In this document: positions 42,441-51,962 of the stretch, in pieces
Layout of the letters: each line of letters begins with the position of its first letter
Position numbering within the stretch: the stretch's first letter is position 1
DNA from: SMYC01 sp965197495
GTDB lineage: Bacteria; Acidobacteriota; Vicinamibacteria; Marinacidobacterales; SMYC01
NCBI GenBank assembly: GCA_965197495.1
Contig: OZ240210.1
Coordinates: forward strand, 1,798,001 to 1,862,000
DNA length: 64,000 nucleotides
Direction: 5' to 3'
The notes under the pieces: generated by a model
Database searches by the model: none
Told to the model about the DNA's origin: nothing
What the model saw: the letters and a program-made list of their open reading frames with translations, nothing else
Translations under genes and position numbers: made by a program

Positions 42441-44546
42441 TTGGTCGCTCTCGTTCTTCCAGCCGTAGCGCTCGGCAGCCAGACCGCCGAGCCGCCGCCT
42501 CCGATCGAGGAGCGCCTGACGCTCGAGAAGTACCTCGATCTCGAAGGTGTGAGCGGTCCGCGCATCGCGCCTGACGGAAAGCAGATCGTTTACGTGCGCC
42601 AGTGGATCGACAAGATGACGGACTCCCGCAAGTCGGCGCTCTGGATCATGAACGCGGATGGCCGCCGGAACCGGTACTTGGCCGAAGGGACATCGCCCCG
42701 CTGGTCACCGTCGGGCGACTGGCTTGCCCTCCTGGCGTGCGGCACGACTGGCGGCGATCGGAGCGCGCTCATCGAGTGCGATCCCGGATCCCATCAGCAG
42801 ATCTACGTCCGCATCATGAGCGGAGACGGCGCCGGGTCGATCACGCAGGTGACTCGCCTCACCGAGAGCGCCAGCAACATCCAGTGGTCGCGCGACGGAA
42901 CGACGTTGGCGTTCAATCAGTTTGTGCCGAAGCGCAAACCGAAAGTCATGCTCCCCGGCAAGCCCGAGGGAGCGAAGTGGACCGAGGAGCCGCGTGTCAT
43001 CGACCAGATGGACTATCGGCAGGACCGCATCGGGCTCGATCGGGATGGCTCGCAGCAGATTTTCACGGTTCCGGCAGAGGGCGGCACGCCGCGCCAAATC
43101 ACTCACGGCGACTATGACCATGGCGAGCCGCAGTGGAGCGCCGACAACAAGACGATCTACTTCGACGGATTCCGGCGACCGGAAGGCGATCACGAGTGGT
43201 ACGCCGGCAGCTACCTCGGCCGCCCGTCGAAGATCTATGCGGTGGATGTCGCCACGCGACAGATCCGCGAGCTCATCGACCACGTCGGCGTCGACGAGAA
43301 CCCCATCGTCTCGCCTGACGGCCGTCTCATTGCCTACGAGTCGTCGGATCCGACCGATCACACCTACGTGAACCGAAGGCTCTACGTCATGAACGCCGAT
43401 GGCTCGAACGCGCGCTCGGTCTCCGACGACTTCGACCGGCGATTCCGCCGTACCATCTGGGCGCCCGACGGGAGCGGCGTCTATCTCACCGCCGACAACG
43501 CTGGAACGCGAGACCTGTACTTCGCCTCGCTGGACGACGGAGTACGACGCGTGACGGAAGGTGCCCACACGCTCGACGTGACCGATTTCAATGAGAACGG
43601 GCTCGCGGTCGGAGTTCTCTCTACCCCGCACGTGCCGTCGGACATTGTGTCGCTGTCGCTGACGAACCCCAGTATCGAGCGGCTCACGCACGTCAACGAC
43701 GATGTGCTCGCAGGTGTGACGCTCGGCGAGGTGGAAGACTTCTGGTACGACTCGCTCGACGGACTACGTGTGCATGGCTGGACCGTCAAGCCACCAGACT
43801 TCGACGCCACGCGCACCTATCCCTTGTTGCTCAGCATCCACGGCGGGCCGCACAGCCAATACACTTTCGCATTCAACGCCTCGTTCCAGAACTTCGCGGC
43901 GAACGACTATGTCGTGGTCTACACCAATCCGAGAGGATCGAGCGGCTACGGCACGGCGTTCGGTAACGGGATCGAAAACAACTACCCAGGGAAGGACTTC
44001 GACGACCTGATGCGCGGCGTCGACGCCGTCGTCGAGCAAGGCTACGTCGACCCAGCCAACATGTTCGTCGCCGGCTGCAGCGGCGGTGGCATCCTGACCG
44101 GGTGGACGGTGACTCAGACCGACCGGTTTGCGGCGGCCTCGGCACGTTGCATGATCAGCAACTGGATGTCGTTCGTGGGGACGACGGACGGCACATCCTG
44201 GTATCGGACGTTCGACAAGTTCCCCTGGGAGGATCCGAGCGACCACCTCCGGCGTTCCCCGCTCATGCACGTCGAGAATGTGAAGACGCCGACGCTCATC
44301 ATGGTGGGCGAGTATGATTTACGGACTCCGGTGCCGCAGAGCGAAGAGTTCTACGTAGCGCTGAAAACGCTGAAGGTGCCGACCAGGTTGATACTCATGC
44401 AGGAGGAGTGGCACGGTACGACGCGCAAGCCGTCCAACTTCATCCGCACGCAGGTCTTTCAGATGGAGTGGTTCGAGCAGTATATGACCCGCGAGATGCA
44501 AACCCGACGAAAGTCGCTGCCGGAAACGACACTGTCGATGCGATAA
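42441..44546 (+). CDS. S9-family prolyl-oligopeptidase-like peptidase, exported
   Basis: A roughly 701-residue protein with an N-terminal beta-propeller (repeats such as WSPSGDWLALLACG, WSRDGTTLAFNQF, VSPDGRLIAYESS) and a C-terminal alpha/beta hydrolase. The catalytic Ser is in FVAGCSGGGILTGW, Asp in VGEYDLRTPVPQS and His in QEEWHGTTRKPSNF. SIHGGPHSQYTFAF and NPRGSSGYGTAFG are the oxyanion and lid blocks. The leader (LVALVLPAVALGSQ) is an incomplete signal peptide starting from TTG 42441; an ATG at 42392 is one base out of frame, so the true start may have been lost. Such enzymes cleave peptides outside the inner membrane. Confidence 0.9.
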   Translation: MVALVLPAVALGSQTAEPPPPIEERLTLEKYLDLEGVSGPRIAPDGKQIVYVRQWIDKMTDSRKSALWIMNADGRRNRYLAEGTSPRWSPSGDWLALLACGTTGGDRSALIECDPGSHQQIYVRIMSGDGAGSITQVTRLTESASNIQWSRDGTTLAFNQFVPKRKPKVMLPGKPEGAKWTEEPRVIDQMDYRQDRIGLDRDGSQQIFTVPAEGGTPRQITHGDYDHGEPQWSADNKTIYFDGFRRPEGDHEWYAGSYLGRPSKIYAVDVATRQIRELIDHVGVDENPIVSPDGRLIAYESSDPTDHTYVNRRLYVMNADGSNARSVSDDFDRRFRRTIWAPDGSGVYLTADNAGTRDLYFASLDDGVRRVTEGAHTLDVTDFNENGLAVGVLSTPHVPSDIVSLSLTNPSIERLTHVNDDVLAGVTLGEVEDFWYDSLDGLRVHGWTVKPPDFDATRTYPLLLSIHGGPHSQYTFAFNASFQNFAANDYVVVYTNPRGSSGYGTAFGNGIENNYPGKDFDDLMRGVDAVVEQGYVDPANMFVAGCSGGGILTGWTVTQTDRFAAASARCMISNWMSFVGTTDGTSWYRTFDKFPWEDPSDHLRRSPLMHVENVKTPTLIMVGEYDLRTPVPQSEEFYVALKTLKVPTRLILMQEEWHGTTRKPSNFIRTQVFQMEWFEQYMTREMQTRRKSLPETTLSMR

Positions 44547-44566
44547 GTCTCTTCACGCAGGCTCAA

Positions 44567-44623
44567 ACTCTAGTACACGAGCGGGTTACGCAGCAGCCAC
44601 CAACACTTGATGGCGGAAGCACC
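44567..44623 (-). repeat. IS1111-like end
   Basis: Reverse orientation, from GCTCAAACTCTAGTACACGA to TGATGGCGGAAGCACC (tip at 44623). It truncates the IS200 remnant that follows. Confidence 0.7.
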
Positions 44624-44885
44624 TTCTGCTTCGCCAGCTCGTGAAAAATCTCTCCCAGATGCCGCCGAATCGCCCCGTAGATTTTCTTCCGTCGGTATTT
44701 GGGGATAAAGACAACATGGTATTTGCAGTCGTACCGCGTGTGCGATAGGCTTTCGTAGTTTTTCATTGAGTCCTCCTTGTTTGGAAGTTGGCGCTTTCCA
44801 AGGAGGACTTTGTTATTACTGCCTCACACGGTCAAACCTCTGCGAGTCACCCCGGCAGAGCCGGGGGTTTACCTGTGATAATTAC
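44624..44885 (-). pseudogene. IS200-type element remnant (TnpA N-terminus and left end)
   Basis: The minus strand from ATG 44766 encodes MKNYESLSHTRYDCKYHVVF, IPKYRRKKIYGAIRRHLGEI and FHELAKQK, the N-terminus of TnpA, cut before the HUH motif by the IS1111-like end. The left end has hairpins CCTCCTTG/CAAGGAGG (44769-44806) and CCCCGGCAGAGCCGGGG (44848-44866). It belongs to a different IS200 lineage from the copy at 37397. Confidence 0.85.
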
Positions 44886-44999
44886 TAAGATACAACGTAG
44901 TACTAACCGGAGGGTCAGGTCACCAGCGTCACCACTTGCGCGGCCCGCGTGTAATGCACAGCATCTGACCGGGCATCTTCCGCCGACTCGGTCTTGGCG

Positions 45000-45680
45000 A
45001 TGCCTTTAAGACAGACCATCAACGAATTGTTAGCGCTAATTGATGGATGCGTGACGTTACTTGAATCACCACCAAATGAGGCAGCGAGGCAGTTCGCGGC
45101 AGCAGGTCTCATGCGCTGCTGTGCTATGGTCAGAGGGATTGTCGTACTTGAGGATGCAGGTTTCGGATCACTGGCTGGCATCCTCGAACGTCAGCATTGG
45201 GAAGCTTGGCTTGTGTCCATTCACGTACTCCTTCGCGGCGAAGAAGCACTCCACGAGGTCGCCGGGGACGACATCTTCTGGAAGCGCCTACTCTCGGAGA
45301 GATTGAACCTTGGATTCGCCTATCACAACGACTGGGAGGGCAAGATCGGCAAGCTCAACTTCAAGAAGCTCGCCGACGACTTAGGACCGTTGCTTTTAAA
45401 GGCTGGTGAGCGCGGTGATCCTGATGGAGTAACGGGATACGACGTCACCTACAGGGTTCAATCGCAGTTTGCCGTTCACGCCAGCCTCGCCACGATTGGC
45501 TCCTACCTGCGGTACGGTGACAGGACGTGGGGCGTCATCCCGAATCCACCGGCACAGTTTCGAGCGACATCCCAGACGCCGGCGCTTTACACTGCGCACT
45601 TGGCAGGCTACGTCTTCAAGGCGTTCGGATTAGAGACTGAGGAATTGGACCGTATTGGAGATAGGCTTCTCGCGGAATAG
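45000..45680 (+). CDS. Helical protein of unknown function (DUF5677-like)
   Basis: A 226-residue, mostly helical protein from ATG 45000 (MPLRQTINELLALIDGCVTL). LAGILERQHWEAWLVSIHVL, NLGFAYHNDWEGKIGKLNFK and VTYRVQSQFAVHASLATIGS recall DUF5677-type proteins, which carry a helical bundle with conserved aromatic and His residues and are often found in mobile or defence contexts. The assignment is weak. The gene is complete and stands alone between an IS200 remnant and an ISa end. Confidence 0.5.
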   Translation: MPLRQTINELLALIDGCVTLLESPPNEAARQFAAAGLMRCCAMVRGIVVLEDAGFGSLAGILERQHWEAWLVSIHVLLRGEEALHEVAGDDIFWKRLLSERLNLGFAYHNDWEGKIGKLNFKKLADDLGPLLLKAGERGDPDGVTGYDVTYRVQSQFAVHASLATIGSYLRYGDRTWGVIPNPPAQFRATSQTPALYTAHLAGYVFKAFGLETEELDRIGDRLLAE

Positions 45681-45794
45681 AAGGTGGAGAAAGGTGGAGA
45701 GCGGCGTCTAACACGCATTGCACTACGCGGCCGCCCATGCGGGTGTGCAGGTGCTTGTCCTGTTCGCTGTTTGATCGATTCGGCTTTTGCACCC

Positions 45795-45977
45795 CGTCCT
45801 GTGCCAAAACCCGGCCCTTTCGAAATAGGCCATAAATCAGCAACTTAGTGTCTGTGTTTGCGACCGGGCCACGGGCCGTGGGCTTTACAATCGTCTTGGG
45901 CGGGCGGGTCGTCACCATGCAGATGACCACCTAGTCGAGAGCGAATATCGAAGCGTGTGCCTGAAGCTGTTTTCACG
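45795..45977 (+). mobile_element. ISa 3' end fragment
   Basis: Terminal repeat with the GGTCGTCACCATGCAGATGA segment, ending in GAAGCTGTTTTCACG, where a diverged copy of the 82-bp repeat (45980-46025) begins. 46026-46155 has no gene. Confidence 0.85.
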
Positions 45978-46155
45978 TGGTCAAAATACTCGAACGTCCA
46001 ACGGGCCAGCAGTTTGAACCTTCAGGGCTTCAAATGCCGGTAGGCCCGCAAGGTCTGGACCAGGGCATCTCCCTTCTTGGCCCAGGCCGACCGGATCATC
46101 TACAACACCGATTCGGCGGTCGGCGCCTGCAACGCCAACGCCTGGGTTTTCTCTT

Positions 46156-48635
46156 TCAGCAGCCACTCGGTTCACTGGACACGGCTTTGGCCATGCGGTA
46201 GCCGACCCGAGGCTCGGTCACGATGTAGGCGGGGCTGGTGGCAACGTCGCCCAGCTTGCGGCGGAGTTTCTTCACGAAGGCGCGCACGAGGCGGGCGTCA
46301 CCGCTGTTCTGTGGTCCCCAGACCCGTCGCAGCAGGTACTCGTGCGTCAAGACCCGTCCGGCGTTGACAGACAGTGCGCGGAGCAGGTCGTACTCGGTGA
46401 CGGTGAGCGGCACCGGCCGGCCGGCCACGGTCACCCGGCGTTCCTCGTAGTGAATGGCGAGGTTTCCCAGCCGATAAGGTTCGGGCGGCGTGTCCCGCCC
46501 GCGTAGGGCCGCCTGGATTCTCGCCACCAACTCTGTGGGCGAAAAGGGTTTGACGACGTAGTCGGCGGCTCCGGCCTCCAGGGCCTTGGCAATCGTCTGG
46601 TCCCGGCCGTAGCCGGAGATGAAGATGACCGGCAGGTCGGCCAGCTCGGGAACTCGTTCCATCAACGCGATGCCATCGGTCCCGGGCAGTACTAGGTCCA
46701 GCAGGACCAACGCGGGCTTCTTCGTCTTGATGAGGCGGGGCACGTCCTCCGGGTCGCCGGTCACCTGCGGGGCGTACCCCGCGTCAGTGAGTGTGTCCCG
46801 CACGTACCGCAGGGTCTCCGGGTCGTCGTCCACCACCAGGATGCACGTCCGCTCTTGCCCGGTCCCCCGCGAGTCGCCAGCGGCCCGGGCGGGGCCGGTT
46901 GCGGCACCACTGACGGCTTCTTCAGCCACCGGGATCGTAAAGGTGACCCGCGTGCCCTGGTCCGCGCCGTCGCTCTCGGCCCAGATGCGGCCCCCGTGAG
47001 CCTCCACCAGCCCCTTGCAGATGGCCAGGCCCAGGCCCGACCCCTCGATCCCGCGTCCTCGGGCCTCGCCGTCGATGCGCGAGAACTTCCTGAACAGATG
47101 CGGCAGGCGGTCGGCCGGCACGCCCTGGCCCTCGTCGGAGACCGAGACCGCCACGTGTATGCCGTCCCGCACCGCGGCGACCCGGATGGGGGACGACGCG
47201 GGCGAATACTTGGACGCGTTGGAGAAGAGGTTGTTCAACACCTGGACGAGGCGCTGTCGGTCAGCCCGCACCCGGGGCAGGTCCGGCGGCAGGTCGATCT
47301 GGACGGTGTGCCGGCCGCTGCTGCTCAGGAAGGTCTTCCGGGCCTGCTCCACCAGGTCCGCCACGTCCGTCGGCTCGGTGGTGACCGACAGCGTGCCCGC
47401 CTCGATGTACCCCGCATCCAGCAGGTCGCTGATCAGGCCGCACATCTGATCGGCCTGCTCGTTGATGATCTGAAAAAACTGGAGCATCTCGGCCGGGTCC
47501 GGCGCTGGCGCGCCACCCAGCACGGTCGCGGCCGAGCCCTTGATCGCGGCCAGCGGGGCCCGCAGCTCGTGGCTCACCAGGCTCAGGAACTCGGCCCGCA
47601 ACCGCTCCAGCTCCTCCAGCGGCGCCAGATTCTGCATGGTGACGACCACGGAGACGACTGCACCGTCCTCGGCGTGGATCGGCGTGGCGTTGACCAACAT
47701 CGTGACCGCCGGCTGTCGGGGACCGAGAGCACGATCTCTTCGGCGCGCACCGTCGTGGCGGTGCTCAGCGCCTCCGGCAGGGGAGATGTGGCCATGGAGA
47801 TCTCCCGCCCGTCGGCACGCCGCCAGGACAGGACCTCGAGCAGCTGCTCCGGGGAGCGGCCCGGCAGGCACAGCCCGCCGACGATCCGCTTCGCCTCCCG
47901 GTTGAGCGAGACTGGATGGCCGGTCCGGGCATCGAAGACCACGACGCCCACCGGTGAGGTGTCGACCAGGGCCTCCAGGTCGGCCCGCGCCCGCTGCTCG
48001 GCCCGGTGCCGGCGGGCGTTGGCGATCGCCGCCCCGGCCTGCGACGCGAACAGCGCCAAGACCTCCTCGTCCTCCCGGGTGAACGCCTGCCCGCCCTCCT
48101 TGTCGGCCAGATGGAAGTTGCCCACCTGCACGCCCCGGTGTCGGATCGGCGTCCCCAGGAAGCTCCGCGCCAGCGTCGGGTCAGCCGGAAACCCCAGCGG
48201 GCCGAGGTGGGCCGCCAGGTCCCGGAGCCGGAGCGGCTGCGGAATCGCGCGCAGGTACTCCCACAGGCGCGGCCCGTGGGGCAGGTGCAGGAACCGCTGG
48301 TATTCCTCGGGACTCACGCCGGCGGTGACGAAATCCTGCAGGTGTCCCGACGCGTCCATGGTCGTGATCCCGCTGCAGCCGGCGCTGGTCAGCGCGCGGG
48401 CGCTCTCCACCACCTCGCGCAGGACGGTAGTGACGTCCAGGCTCTCGCTGATGCGCAGACTGGACTCGCTCAGCTGGGAGAGGCGGTCTCGCAGCGCCTC
48501 GTTCTCCGCTCTCAACTCGTCGGCTGGCTTCAACTCCCCACCTTGGCTGGACGGCGGGCGACACCGTCCCACCTCGTCACGCAACCGGCTCGATGCAGCA
48601 ACCGGATTCGAAAAGGACACCGGTCTCGCCGGCAC
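46156..48635 (-). pseudogene. Hybrid histidine kinase-receiver-OmpR winged-helix protein, frameshifted
   Basis: The first frame (from GTG 48635) holds a coil (about 40-75), a GAF domain (SLDVTTVLREVVESARALTS; ARSFLGTPIRHRGVQVGNFH) and a PAS domain (VDTSPVGVVVFDARTGHPVS). After a one-base loss near 47713 the next frame continues with HisKA (EFLSLVSHELRAPLAAIKGS; phospho-His), HATPase_c (LNNLFSNASKY, SDEGQGV, GSGLGLAICKGLV), a receiver (ILVVDDDPETL, phospho-Asp in LVLLDLVLPG, Lys in YVVKPFSP) and an OmpR winged helix (PLTVTEYDLLRALSVNAGRV, LRRVWGPQ). Kinase, receiver and DNA-binding output in one chain is uncommon. The signal is not known. The end of the gene (46168-46763) is duplicated at 39468-40076. 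Confidence 0.85.
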
Positions 48636-48957
48636 CGATCGTATCGTGTGGAGTGAAAAATCACAAGACTGTCGCCATAAACAGCATAAACGTCACGCTT
48701 CCACCACACACCTAGCCTATCGAATGTTTTAAACTACTGAATTGTAGAGGTCACGCGTGGGGTGGTTCGACAACCCACGGGCGGGCACGGAACACATGAT
48801 CCAAGAGGCCAATAACGAGGCGGGACTGGCAGCGCATCCGTCGGGCCGGATCGACATCAACCGCAATCATTTTCCCTTCGCAATCAACGCTGGATTGACT
48901 TTTTGCGGAGTACAAGCCTAGGTTGCAACGAAGGATAATAGGCTTATCACGAAACCG
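48636..48957. other. Intergenic, with IS debris
   Basis: A short minus-strand frame (MIAVDVDPARRMRCQSRLVI, GLLDHVFRARPWVVEPPHA) may be a gene end, unassigned. The dispersed TGTGCTCCGC repeat lies at about 48877-48922 in reverse. The promoter of the outer-membrane gene should be within 48923-48957. Confidence 0.4.
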
Positions 48958-49788
48958 ATGACACGCGCTCTTGACGCTCCTCCCCCGCGAACAAAGAAGC
49001 TTTGGAACCACTGGGGCCAAGCGGCGGTGGTAGCTTCGAGCGCGGCTGCGGTGTGGCTGCTTCCCGAAACGGTCGCGGCTGAAGACATCTACCTGCGAGC
49101 AGGGATTGGCCTAGACCGGCCGGCCGAAACCCAATTCACCGACGAGGACTGCTCAAGCGTTTTCCCAGCCGCTCTTTACGGTTGCGGCACGGGCGGCGAC
49201 GGCGCGCCGCTCCGTTCGGTTGGGAACTTCAGTACGGCTGCGGGCCTTGAGCTTGGGCTCGGTTACGCCGTTGCCCCCTCCGTCAGACTAGAGACTCTAG
49301 TTGAATATTGGCCGCGATTGACTTTCGATGGTCGTGCCAACTTCCTAGACCCCGAACGCCTGCAATCGGTTTCCACGGACCTATCCTCTCTGTCCGGGAT
49401 GCTGGCCGCTTATGTTGATCTCCCGGAATTGGGTTTACACAAGCTCGGCCCGTTCAGCCCATTCATCGGCGGAGGCATCGGGGTCGCCCGAGTTGCAATC
49501 GGTGAGACGCGCATGACGTTCCCAAAGACGACGACCATCATTCCGGACACCAGCCGGAGTGGTTTGACCTGGATGTTGACAGCCGGACTGGGGATGTCGT
49601 TGGGCGAGCGGACGACGCTCGAACTCACCTGGCGTTATACGGATTACGGCGTCATCGAAACCGGCGAAGGTGAAGGCTTGGTAGAATGGCGCGACGGAAG
49701 CCGGGAACCGTTGGCGCTCGATCTAGCCCCGACACAGGCGAAATTGAGGAACCACGGGCTTCGACTGTCCCTGCGTTACGCGTTCTGA
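48958..49788 (+). CDS. Outer-membrane beta-barrel protein
   Basis: The 276-residue protein has an N-terminal signal (AAVVASSAAAVWLLPETVAA, cleavage near VAAEDIY), then alternating amphipathic strands such as LRAGIGLDRPAETQF, TAAGLELGLGYAVAPSVRLE, PFSPFIGGGIGVARVAIGET and GLTWMLTAGLGMSLGERTTL, ending RNHGLRLSLRYAF with the terminal aromatic residue recognised by the BAM complex. It fits the OmpA-like/porin small-barrel superfamily. Two Cys near residues 62 and 74 (DEDCSS, YGCGTG) may form a disulfide in a loop. Function unknown. Confidence 0.82.
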   Translation: MTRALDAPPPRTKKLWNHWGQAAVVASSAAAVWLLPETVAAEDIYLRAGIGLDRPAETQFTDEDCSSVFPAALYGCGTGGDGAPLRSVGNFSTAAGLELGLGYAVAPSVRLETLVEYWPRLTFDGRANFLDPERLQSVSTDLSSLSGMLAAYVDLPELGLHKLGPFSPFIGGGIGVARVAIGETRMTFPKTTTIIPDTSRSGLTWMLTAGLGMSLGERTTLELTWRYTDYGVIETGEGEGLVEWRDGSREPLALDLAPTQAKLRNHGLRLSLRYAF

Positions 49789-49822
49789 TTGGCGCTATTG
49801 CACGATTCAACCCGTGAGACGG

Positions 49823-49868
49823 AGCTGAACCGCCCCGGGTTTTCCGAAGACTGTTTTAGTTGAGTCTC
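49823..49868. repeat. IS3-like tip
   Basis: TGAACCGCCCCGGGTTTTCC and the following TGTTTTAGTTGAGTC, as at 39226. No transposase part is attached. Confidence 0.55.
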
Positions 49869-49911
49869 GCCATCTCTAGCGAGCCTTCCTGCGACCGATA
49901 GTAGTTCATCT

Positions 49912-50301
49912 GGTGCTTCCGCCATTAAGTGTTGGTGAGATGATGCTAAGACATTACGGTGCATTTAATTACAGCCAATAGCGCTCGTGACCTTCCCAAC
50001 CGTCGCAACGTCCTTGCCCAGAAGTGAGCCGAGCCGCAGGCTTCGAGAAGCACGGTGGCAGCGCTCTGTTTCGCAAAAAACGACACCAACTTGGGTCGAC
50101 TCACACGGAGTTGCTTGGACACCTTCCCCGCTTCGCGCGAGATGGCAATCTCGAAGACGTTCTTTGCAAGACCCACAGCGATCGTCGTATCTTTCATTCG
50201 GACTCCTCCTTTTTCGATGCGTTCTTTCGACTGACTTTGGCACATCGATGCCGTCTATGTCAGCGGAGGAGTCCATCCCATCACTTGATAGCGGAAGCAC
50301 C
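49912..50301 (-). mobile_element. IS110/IS1111-like element, internally deleted (390 bp)
   Basis: It is bounded by GGTGCTTCCGCCATTAAGTG at 49912 and, inverted, GGTGCTTCCGCTATCAAGTG ending at 50301. Between them are a 5' leader (about 100 bp), the N-terminal part of the transposase and about 85 bp of 3' end. The same tip and 3' 85 bp form one half of MITE-C. Confidence 0.72.
49987..50197 (-). pseudogene. IS110-family transposase, N-terminal fragment
   Basis: From ATG 50197 (GGAGGAG upstream) it encodes MKDTTIAVGLAKNVFEIAIS, REAGKVSKQLRVSRPKLVSF and VLLEACGSAHFWARTLRRLG, the start of the DEDD (RuvC-like) domain with VGLAK in place of the usual VGIDVAK-type motif and the Glu in LLEACGSAH. The remainder is deleted. 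The 100-bp leader upstream (50198-50301) is where IS110 elements encode a structured RNA. Confidence 0.85.
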
Positions 50302-50409
50302 GGCACAGGACGGGATGGCGATGCGAGACGATCGGTCAGGAGCATACTGCGGATCATCTCGTGCGACTCACCGTAGCAACTTTCGCCTAGCCGTTATAAT
50401 CGGGGCCCC

Positions 50410-51093
50410 ATGAAACACTATCTGGCTGAATCCATTGGTACCTTTGCGCTCGTGTTCGCTGGCACCGCCGCCATCGTTATTGACGAGCTCAACGGGGGAT
50501 TTATTTCCCACGTAGGCGTGGCCCTCACGTTCGGTCTGGTGGTCATGGCAATGATCTATTCGGTGGGGGACGTTTCCGGTGCGCATTTGAACCCCGCCGT
50601 GACACTAGGGTTCTGGGCCTCGGGGCGAATGTCGCGCCGTGAGGTTGCGCCCTACGTCGTTAGTCAGTCCGCAGGTGCCCTCGCTGCCAGCCTCATCGTT
50701 CGTGCGTTGTTTCTGGAGAGCCAGACCCTCGGCGCGACAATTCCCGCTGGTCGGGCTTCGCAGTCTTTCGTTCTCGAGGTGCTCCTCACATCCATTCTGA
50801 TGTTCGTGATTCTCGGCGTTTCCACCGGCGCAAAAGAGAAGGGCCTATTGGCAGGAGTCGCCGTAGGTGGAGCCGTCGCCCTAGGGTCTCTCTTAGGGGG
50901 ACCCGTCTCGGGTGCGTCGATGAATCCTGCGCGCTCCCTCGGACCCGCGCTGGTGAGTGGACACGTCCAAGCTCTCTGGATCTATCTCACGGCTCCGGTG
51001 CTCGGCGCTCTCCTAGCGGTCGGCGGTTGTCGCTGTGTGCGGGACTCGGAATGCTGTAACCCGAGCAACGCCAATATTCAGATAGAATCTTGA
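50410..51093 (+). CDS. Aquaporin/glycerol facilitator (MIP family)
   Basis: The 227-residue protein has six membrane spans and both NPA boxes: SGAHLNPAVTLGFWASGRMS (about 55-74) and SGASMNPARSLGPALVSGHV (about 170-189). MKHYLAESIGTFALVFAGTA is the usual first helix, with the family Glu. The residue after the second NPA is Arg, as in water and glycerol channels. The shortness and the cysteine-rich tail (GGCRCVRDSECCNPSN) are notable. The start at 50410 is an ATG following an 11-bp ISa scrap region, and 70 bp upstream is IS-free. Confidence 0.93.
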   Translation: MKHYLAESIGTFALVFAGTAAIVIDELNGGFISHVGVALTFGLVVMAMIYSVGDVSGAHLNPAVTLGFWASGRMSRREVAPYVVSQSAGALAASLIVRALFLESQTLGATIPAGRASQSFVLEVLLTSILMFVILGVSTGAKEKGLLAGVAVGGAVALGSLLGGPVSGASMNPARSLGPALVSGHVQALWIYLTAPVLGALLAVGGCRCVRDSECCNPSNANIQIES

Positions 51094-51120
51094 CCTCTTT
51101 CTCTCGCGTCTGGTCCAAAT

Positions 51121-51245
51121 GGTGCTTCCGCAGTCAAGTGTTGGCGGCCACCGCGTAACCTGTTCGCGTGCTAGAGTTTTAGCCTGATTTCGAGAGGCGC
51201 AGTTTTTTCGTCGATGCCGGCTGGGCCGAGTTTTGGCACAGGACG
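51121..51245. repeat. IS1111-like end followed by an ISa tip
   Basis: GGTGCTTCCGCAGTCAAGTG with its inner part to about 51200, then the outer 24 bp of an ISa end (CTGGGCCGAGTTTTGGCACA to GGACG, ending 51245). The ISa tip truncates the amidase fragment. Confidence 0.7.
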
Positions 51246-51247
51246 GG

Positions 51248-51402
51248 GATCGGTTCTAGCCTCACCCCCAGCTTCTCGATATCCGTGAGCGCTTGGCTCA
51301 GGACGAGGTAGAGCTCAGTGAGCTCCACCGGCGACACCTCTTTGGATCGGACCTGGCGGGACAGCTCGGTCACGCTTGAAAAGCGACATCTTCGGGCGCC
51401 AT
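51248..51402 (-). pseudogene. Amidase-signature-family protein, N-terminal fragment, frameshifted
   Basis: ATG 51402 follows GCAGGAGGCGAAC and encodes MAPEDVAF; in a shifted frame the sequence continues SSVTELSRQVRSKEVSPVEL and TELYLVLSQALTDIEKLGVR, which is the standard N-terminus of amidase-signature enzymes (SVxELSRxIRxxExSPVELxxxYL). It is cut by the ISa tip after about 50 codons. Both the frameshift and the truncation make it non-functional. Confidence 0.65.
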
Positions 51403-51962
51403 GTTCGCCTCCTGCAGGGAATAACCAATCCGGAATAAGAAAGATCGGCGCGTCCTCCGACCGACTCGTCACTGGCGCAACGCCGGACTCACCTTTTTCC
51501 GGCGCCGGCCAAAGCTTGGTCGGGTTGAGGTCCGCGTCGCCGCTTTGTGAACAGGGCAACACCTCCTTTTGACTCGACCCTTCTTTGTTTTGCCGCCGCC
51601 GTCCGTGCCAAGCCGAAGGAGCAGAAAGTGCTGCCGCACAGCATTCAGAGCACGGATGATGCCAGCTTCACTTCTGCGGAGTAAGGCGATGCCGTAAAGG
51701 GCTCTCGTTGTTCAGAATGAACTTCCTTTGGCGGTGGGCATGAACGAGTTCGTGCTCGTGCGCGTTCTCCACTACCATGGCAGAATGCCCGAGCAAAACT
51801 GTTCGAAAAAAGTTGCAAGTGGGCTCCTTTGATACCGCCGCTGCCCGAGAATCGCCACATCGGCATCATAGCGTTACGCCGCCGCAGAGGGAGTCGTTGC
51901 AGCACAGGAGCGTGTGACCTAAGATTGACCGTGTCGCGCGCCCCCACTTCGAGGGCCCTCCC
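51403..51962. other. Intergenic region
   Basis: A minus-strand stretch just upstream of the amidase start (PAPEKGESGVAPVTSRSEDA, FLIPDWLFPAGG) looks like the C-terminus of a preceding gene, unassigned. From 51560 to 51962 I see no gene. The region should include the promoter of the cytochrome/TPR gene. Confidence 0.35.

Noticed and set aside
46855..48732. A long open frame of over 600 codons on the plus strand
   Set aside because: It lies opposite the histidine kinase, has no family features, and reflects GC-rich codon bias of the real gene.
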